Part shown: positions 22,292 to 25,305 of the stretch, piece by piece
Numbering within the stretch: the first letter of the stretch is position 1
How the letters are laid out: each line of letters starts with the position of its first letter
From: Fibrobacter sp. UBA4375
GTDB lineage: Bacteria > Fibrobacterota > Fibrobacteria > Fibrobacterales > Fibrobacteraceae
Assembly (NCBI GenBank): GCA_002391195.1
Contig: DGRZ01000045.1
Location: 918 to 26,222 of the forward strand
DNA length: 25,305 nucleotides
Reading direction: 5' to 3'
The notes under the pieces: generated by a model
The model's database searches: none
What the model was told of the DNA's origin: nothing
Seen by the model: the letters and a program-made list of their open reading frames with translations, nothing else
Translations under genes and position numbers: made by a program

Positions 22292-22456
22292 ATGGGGGAA
22301 GTCTCCCCCTCGCTACAGCCTTGGCGATTAGACAGAAGCCGGTAGTGTCATTGCGAACCCCGAATAGGGGTGAAGCAATCACAATCCAACGTTCTCGCCA
22401 AGTCTGCCGCTACCCCCTCTACGGGGCCTCAGACGTCGGCCCCGTAACGCCCCGAC
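22292..22456. repeat. composite palindromic intergenic repeat, copy B (inverted)
   Basis: In reverse complement this region repeats the blocks of 15302-15395: CGGGGCGTTACGGGGCC, then TGAGGCCCCGT, then GGGGTAGCGG, and finally GCGAGGGGGAG with CTTCCCCC. Between the blocks sits an insert bounded by CTTGGCGA (22320-22327) and TCGCCAAG (22395-22402), absent from copy A. The region fills most of the 277-base gap between the divergent GH57 and metH genes. Confidence 0.6.
22350..22379. repeat. nested palindrome (ATTGC..ACCCC..GGGGT..GCAAT)
   Basis: ATTGC (22350-22354) and ACCCC (22357-22361) pair with GGGGT (22367-22371) and GCAAT (22375-22379). The GTCATTGCGA...GAAGCAATC wording is typical of dispersed bacterial intergenic palindromes. 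It lies inside the insert of repeat copy B. Confidence 0.55.
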
Positions 22457-22462
22457 TTTTTC

Positions 22463-22496
22463 TATATTTATGCATATAAACAAATAAATGCATAAA
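22463..22496 (+). promoter_or_regulatory. metH promoter element overlapped by a 9-bp inverted repeat
   Basis: TATATTTA (22463-22470) is a near match to the TAnnTTTG element. TTTATGCAT (22467-22475) and ATGCATAAA (22488-22496) form a perfect 9-bp inverted repeat with a 12-base spacer. One arm covers the end of the promoter element and the other lies in the leader, a layout expected of a repressor operator. Confidence 0.5.
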
Positions 22497-22535
22497 GACT
22501 GGTTGCGGCGGTTCGTGCCATGGAAAAGAAAATGA
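22488..22535 (+). other. possible 15-codon upstream ORF overlapping the metH start
   Basis: ATG at 22488 opens a frame encoding MHKDWLRRFVPWKRK, ending with TGA at 22533-22535. Its stop overlaps the second candidate metH start (ATGA at 22532). There is no clear ribosome binding site. It may be chance, or a leader peptide coupled to metH. Confidence 0.25.
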
Positions 22536-25305
22536 CGCTACGTGAAGCTTTCGAAAACAAGATGTTGCTGCTGGACGGCGGCATGGGTTCCGTGATTCAG
22601 ACTTACGGAATCAAGGGCGCGAACAACGACATGCTCTCCATCGAGAAGCCGGAAATCATTCTCGATATCCAGCGCCGCTACGTGGATGCGGGCGTGGACT
22701 GCTTGACGACGAACACGTTCTCGAGCCAGCGCGTGAGCCAGCACGAATACCACCAGGAACACCGCATTGCCGAAATGAACCGAGCCGCCGTGAAGATTGC
22801 GAAGCAGGCGGCGGCAGAGGCCATGGAAAAGTACGGCCGCCAGGTGTACATTCTGGGCGACGTGGGCCCCACGAGCAAGATGCTCTCCATGAGCGAAGAC
22901 GTGAACGACCCCGCGAGCCGTAGCATTACTTTCGACGAACTCGAAGACGCCTACCTGGAACAGATTCAGGTGCTGGTGGAAGAAGGCGTCGATGCTATCC
23001 TGATTGAAACGATTTTTGACACGCTGAACGCGAAGGCCGCCGCAAGTGCTTTTACGAAAGTGATGGAAAAAGTTTCACGCCCGGTCGAGGTGATGTTCTC
23101 CATGACGGTGAGCGACGCCTCGGGCCGTACACTTTCGGGCCAGACGGTAGAAGCGTTCGCCGTGAGCGTGATGCACATGCACCCGCTTTCCATCGGCTTG
23201 AACTGCGGTCTCGGTGCCGACGGTATGGTGCCGTACCTGCGCCGCATGGGCAAGGTCGCGCCCTGCTACATTAGCTGTCATCCGAATGCGGGACTCCCAA
23301 ACCAGTTCGGCGGTTACGACGACTCGCCCGAAGACATGGTCAACAAGATGCATGTCTATCTGGATGACAAGCTGGTGAACATGATTGGCGGCTGCTGCGG
23401 TACCACGCCGGAACACATCGCCGCCATGCGCAAAATGCTTGACTCCCTGCCGGCCGATTACGAACGCCGCAAGCCCGCGCCCAAGTATGCGACGAGCCCG
23501 CTCTTACGTCTCGCGGGTTTGGAGCCGCTGTTCAAGGAACAGGTGCACCCCAGCGACGGTGCTGACAGCTGCAACGCCGAAGACTTCGTGAAGGTGGGCG
23601 AACGCTGCAACGTCGCCGGCTCCAAGAAGTTCCTGCGACTGATTAACGAGAATAATTACGACGAGGCGCTTGACATTGCACGCAAGCAAGTGGAAGACGG
23701 TGCCGACGTGATTGACGTGAACATGGACGATGGCCTGCTAGACGCCACCGCCGAAATGCAGACTTTCCTGAACTTGATTGCATCGGACCCGGCCGTGAGC
23801 CGCGTGCCCATCATGGTGGACTCTTCCCGATTCGAAGTCATCGAAGCGGGCCTCAAGTGCATCCAGGGCAAGAGCATCGTGAACTCCATCTCCCTCAAGA
23901 TGGGCGAACAGGCGTTTATCGAGCATGCGCTCACCATCAAGCGCCTAGGTGCCGCCGTCATCGTGATGCTGTTTGACGAAGAAGGCCAGGCCACCAACTA
24001 CGAGCGTCGCGTGAATATTGCCGCCCGCGCCTACGACATTCTGGTGAAGCAACTGAATTTCGCGCCATCGGACATCATCTTTGACCCGAACGTTTTGACC
24101 GTCGCGACCGGCATGGCCGAACACAACGCCTACGCCATCGACTTTATCCGCGCTGTCCGCTGGATTATGGACAACCTGCCCGGGGTGCGCATTTCGGGCG
24201 GTCTTTCGAATCTTTCCTTTGCCTTCCGCGGCAACAACTACCTGCGCGAAGCGATGCACACCACCTTCCTGCATTATGCGGTTCCGAACGGCATGGGCAT
24301 GGCCATCATGAACCCCAGCGCGATTATCGAATACAAGACGATTCCGCTGGAACTCCGCATGGCCATTACCGAAGTGCTGTTGAACACGGAACCGGACGCC
24401 AGCGAAGCGCTCATCGAAATTGCAAGCCGCATGACCGCAGCAGCCGCTGCCGCCAAGGAAGCGGGCACCAAGTACGACCCGAAGGCGATTTTTGCCATGA
24501 GCACAGGCGCGGGTACAAGTTCCGACGCGGGTAGCAACAGCGTCGCCGACTCCGCGCAGGCAAAAACCACCCCCGAAGAACGCCTGCAAGAAGCACTCCT
24601 CAAGGGAACCTCCACCACACTTCAGCCCGACCTGATGGAACTCATCAACCGCGGCGATAGCCCGGTGGGAATTATTTCTGGTCCGCTCATGGACGGCATG
24701 AACGAAGTGGGCCGCCGCTTCGGCGAAGGCAAGATGTTCTTGCCGCAGGTGGTAAAGACCGCACGCACCATGAAGAAGGCGGTAGAAATCTTGCAGCCCT
24801 ACATCGAAGCGGGCAAGGACGCGAATGCTTCGAGCCGCGGAAAAATCGTGATTGCGACCGTGAAGGGCGACGTGCACGATATCGGCAAGAACATCGTCTC
24901 CGTGATTATGGCCTGTAACGGCTACGAGATGGTGGACCTCGGCGTGATGGTTCCCGAAGACGTCATTGTGAAGGCGGTCATCGAAAACAAGGCCGATATC
25001 TTGAGCCTCTCCGGACTGATTACGCCCTCGCTCGAAGAAATGTGCACTGTGGCAAAGGCCATGCAAGATGCAGGCCAGCGCATTCCGATTATCGTCGGCG
25101 GCGCCACCACCTCGCCCACGCACACGGCCGTAAAGATTGCCCCGTGCTACGAAGGCCCCGTATTCCACGTGCGCGACGCCGCGAGCAACCCGGGCCTCGT
25201 GCAAAAACTTCTTGACCCCGCGACCAGCGAGCAGACCATTCAAGAAAACCGGGTCGAACAGCAGAGAATTCGCGACAAGCAGAACGGCATCCAGACCGAA
25301 GCCGC
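22520..25305 (+). CDS. metH: cobalamin-dependent methionine synthase (3' end outside window)
   Basis: MetH moves a methyl group from methyltetrahydrofolate through cobalamin to homocysteine. About 928 residues are present. The homocysteine domain (about 1-310) has LLLDGGMGSVIQ and zinc ligands Cys229, Cys292 and Cys293. The pterin domain (about 345-640) has VGERCNVAGSKKF and VDVNMDDGLLD. The cobalamin cap and binding domains have the DVHDIGKN motif (His786, lower axial ligand) and SLSGLITPS. The SAM-dependent reactivation domain would follow but is beyond the window. A Ser/Ala-rich linker (about 640-690) between the pterin and cap domains looks longer than usual. The ATG at 22520 lacks a good ribosome binding site; ATG 22532 is the alternative. 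The leader carries a probable operator. Confidence 0.97.
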   Translation, partial: MEKKMTLREAFENKMLLLDGGMGSVIQTYGIKGANNDMLSIEKPEIILDIQRRYVDAGVDCLTTNTFSSQRVSQHEYHQEHRIAEMNRAAVKIAKQAAAEAMEKYGRQVYILGDVGPTSKMLSMSEDVNDPASRSITFDELEDAYLEQIQVLVEEGVDAILIETIFDTLNAKAAASAFTKVMEKVSRPVEVMFSMTVSDASGRTLSGQTVEAFAVSVMHMHPLSIGLNCGLGADGMVPYLRRMGKVAPCYISCHPNAGLPNQFGGYDDSPEDMVNKMHVYLDDKLVNMIGGCCGTTPEHIAAMRKMLDSLPADYERRKPAPKYATSPLLRLAGLEPLFKEQVHPSDGADSCNAEDFVKVGERCNVAGSKKFLRLINENNYDEALDIARKQVEDGADVIDVNMDDGLLDATAEMQTFLNLIASDPAVSRVPIMVDSSRFEVIEAGLKCIQGKSIVNSISLKMGEQAFIEHALTIKRLGAAVIVMLFDEEGQATNYERRVNIAARAYDILVKQLNFAPSDIIFDPNVLTVATGMAEHNAYAIDFIRAVRWIMDNLPGVRISGGLSNLSFAFRGNNYLREAMHTTFLHYAVPNGMGMAIMNPSAIIEYKTIPLELRMAITEVLLNTEPDASEALIEIASRMTAAAAAAKEAGTKYDPKAIFAMSTGAGTSSDAGSNSVADSAQAKTTPEERLQEALLKGTSTTLQPDLMELINRGDSPVGIISGPLMDGMNEVGRRFGEGKMFLPQVVKTARTMKKAVEILQPYIEAGKDANASSRGKIVIATVKGDVHDIGKNIVSVIMACNGYEMVDLGVMVPEDVIVKAVIENKADILSLSGLITPSLEEMCTVAKAMQDAGQRIPIIVGGATTSPTHTAVKIAPCYEGPVFHVRDAASNPGLVQKLLDPATSEQTIQENRVEQQRIRDKQNGIQTEA

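Noticed and set aside
22288..22479. 63-codon frame in the gap before metH
   Set aside because: It consists almost entirely of palindromic repeat sequence and lacks a ribosome binding site.
23945..25243. 432-codon minus-strand frame
   Set aside because: Antisense to metH, with no domain and shadow-type composition.

Overview
The window reads like a chromosomal piece of a Fibrobacter-type bacterium (phylum Fibrobacterota, FCB group). This is an inference. It rests on the serine-rich secreted protein with a short basic C-terminal tail, the many secreted or lipid-anchored proteins, and a recurrent TAnnTTTG element upstream of genes that resembles the -7 promoter element of Bacteroidota. No phage, insertion sequence, CRISPR array, rRNA or tRNA gene was seen. 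Most genes are housekeeping or metabolic. The less explained content is an envelope/secreted-protein stretch (about 1.0-5.4 kb), a structured leader before a phosphate transporter, a zinc-ribbon/BON protein paired with a WYL regulator, and palindromic intergenic repeats.

Layout. 1-287 is the 3' end of pgk, followed by a terminator and two palindromic repeats. 475-822 encodes a C_GCAxxG_C_C redox-type protein. 873-1028 (minus) is a small acidic ORF with its own terminator. 1104-5419 (plus) holds a secreted/membrane protein, a lipoprotein with a probable TIM-barrel domain, hisH, ispF, a Ser-rich secreted protein and a class A acid phosphatase. 5516-7332 is a promoter, a structured leader and a Na/Pi cotransporter with a PhoU-like tail. 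7448-8602 is an S-adenosylhomocysteinase-like NAD-binding protein, convergent with an AGCS amino-acid/cation symporter (8652-10085, minus). 10239-13634 is a large soluble PAS hybrid histidine kinase, followed by gltX (13829-15301).

From 15.5 to 18.8 kb a plus-strand run encodes the zinc-ribbon/BON protein, a WYL-domain regulator and queA. It meets a minus-strand operon (22242 to 18797) of a GH57/DUF3536 glycosidase, hpt, and a small Cys-containing membrane protein. After a repeat-filled gap, metH (cobalamin-dependent methionine synthase) starts at 22520 and runs off the window before its activation domain. Its promoter overlaps a 9-bp inverted repeat.

How the genes work together. The acid phosphatase and the Na/Pi transporter are adjacent and could release and import phosphate. 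The SAH-hydrolase-like protein and metH both touch the methyl cycle but are far apart. The other neighbours look functionally mixed. The most informative signal is regulatory: eight TAnnTTTG/C elements sit in front of genes, and in three cases the element ends exactly five bases before the ATG, which suggests leaderless mRNAs.
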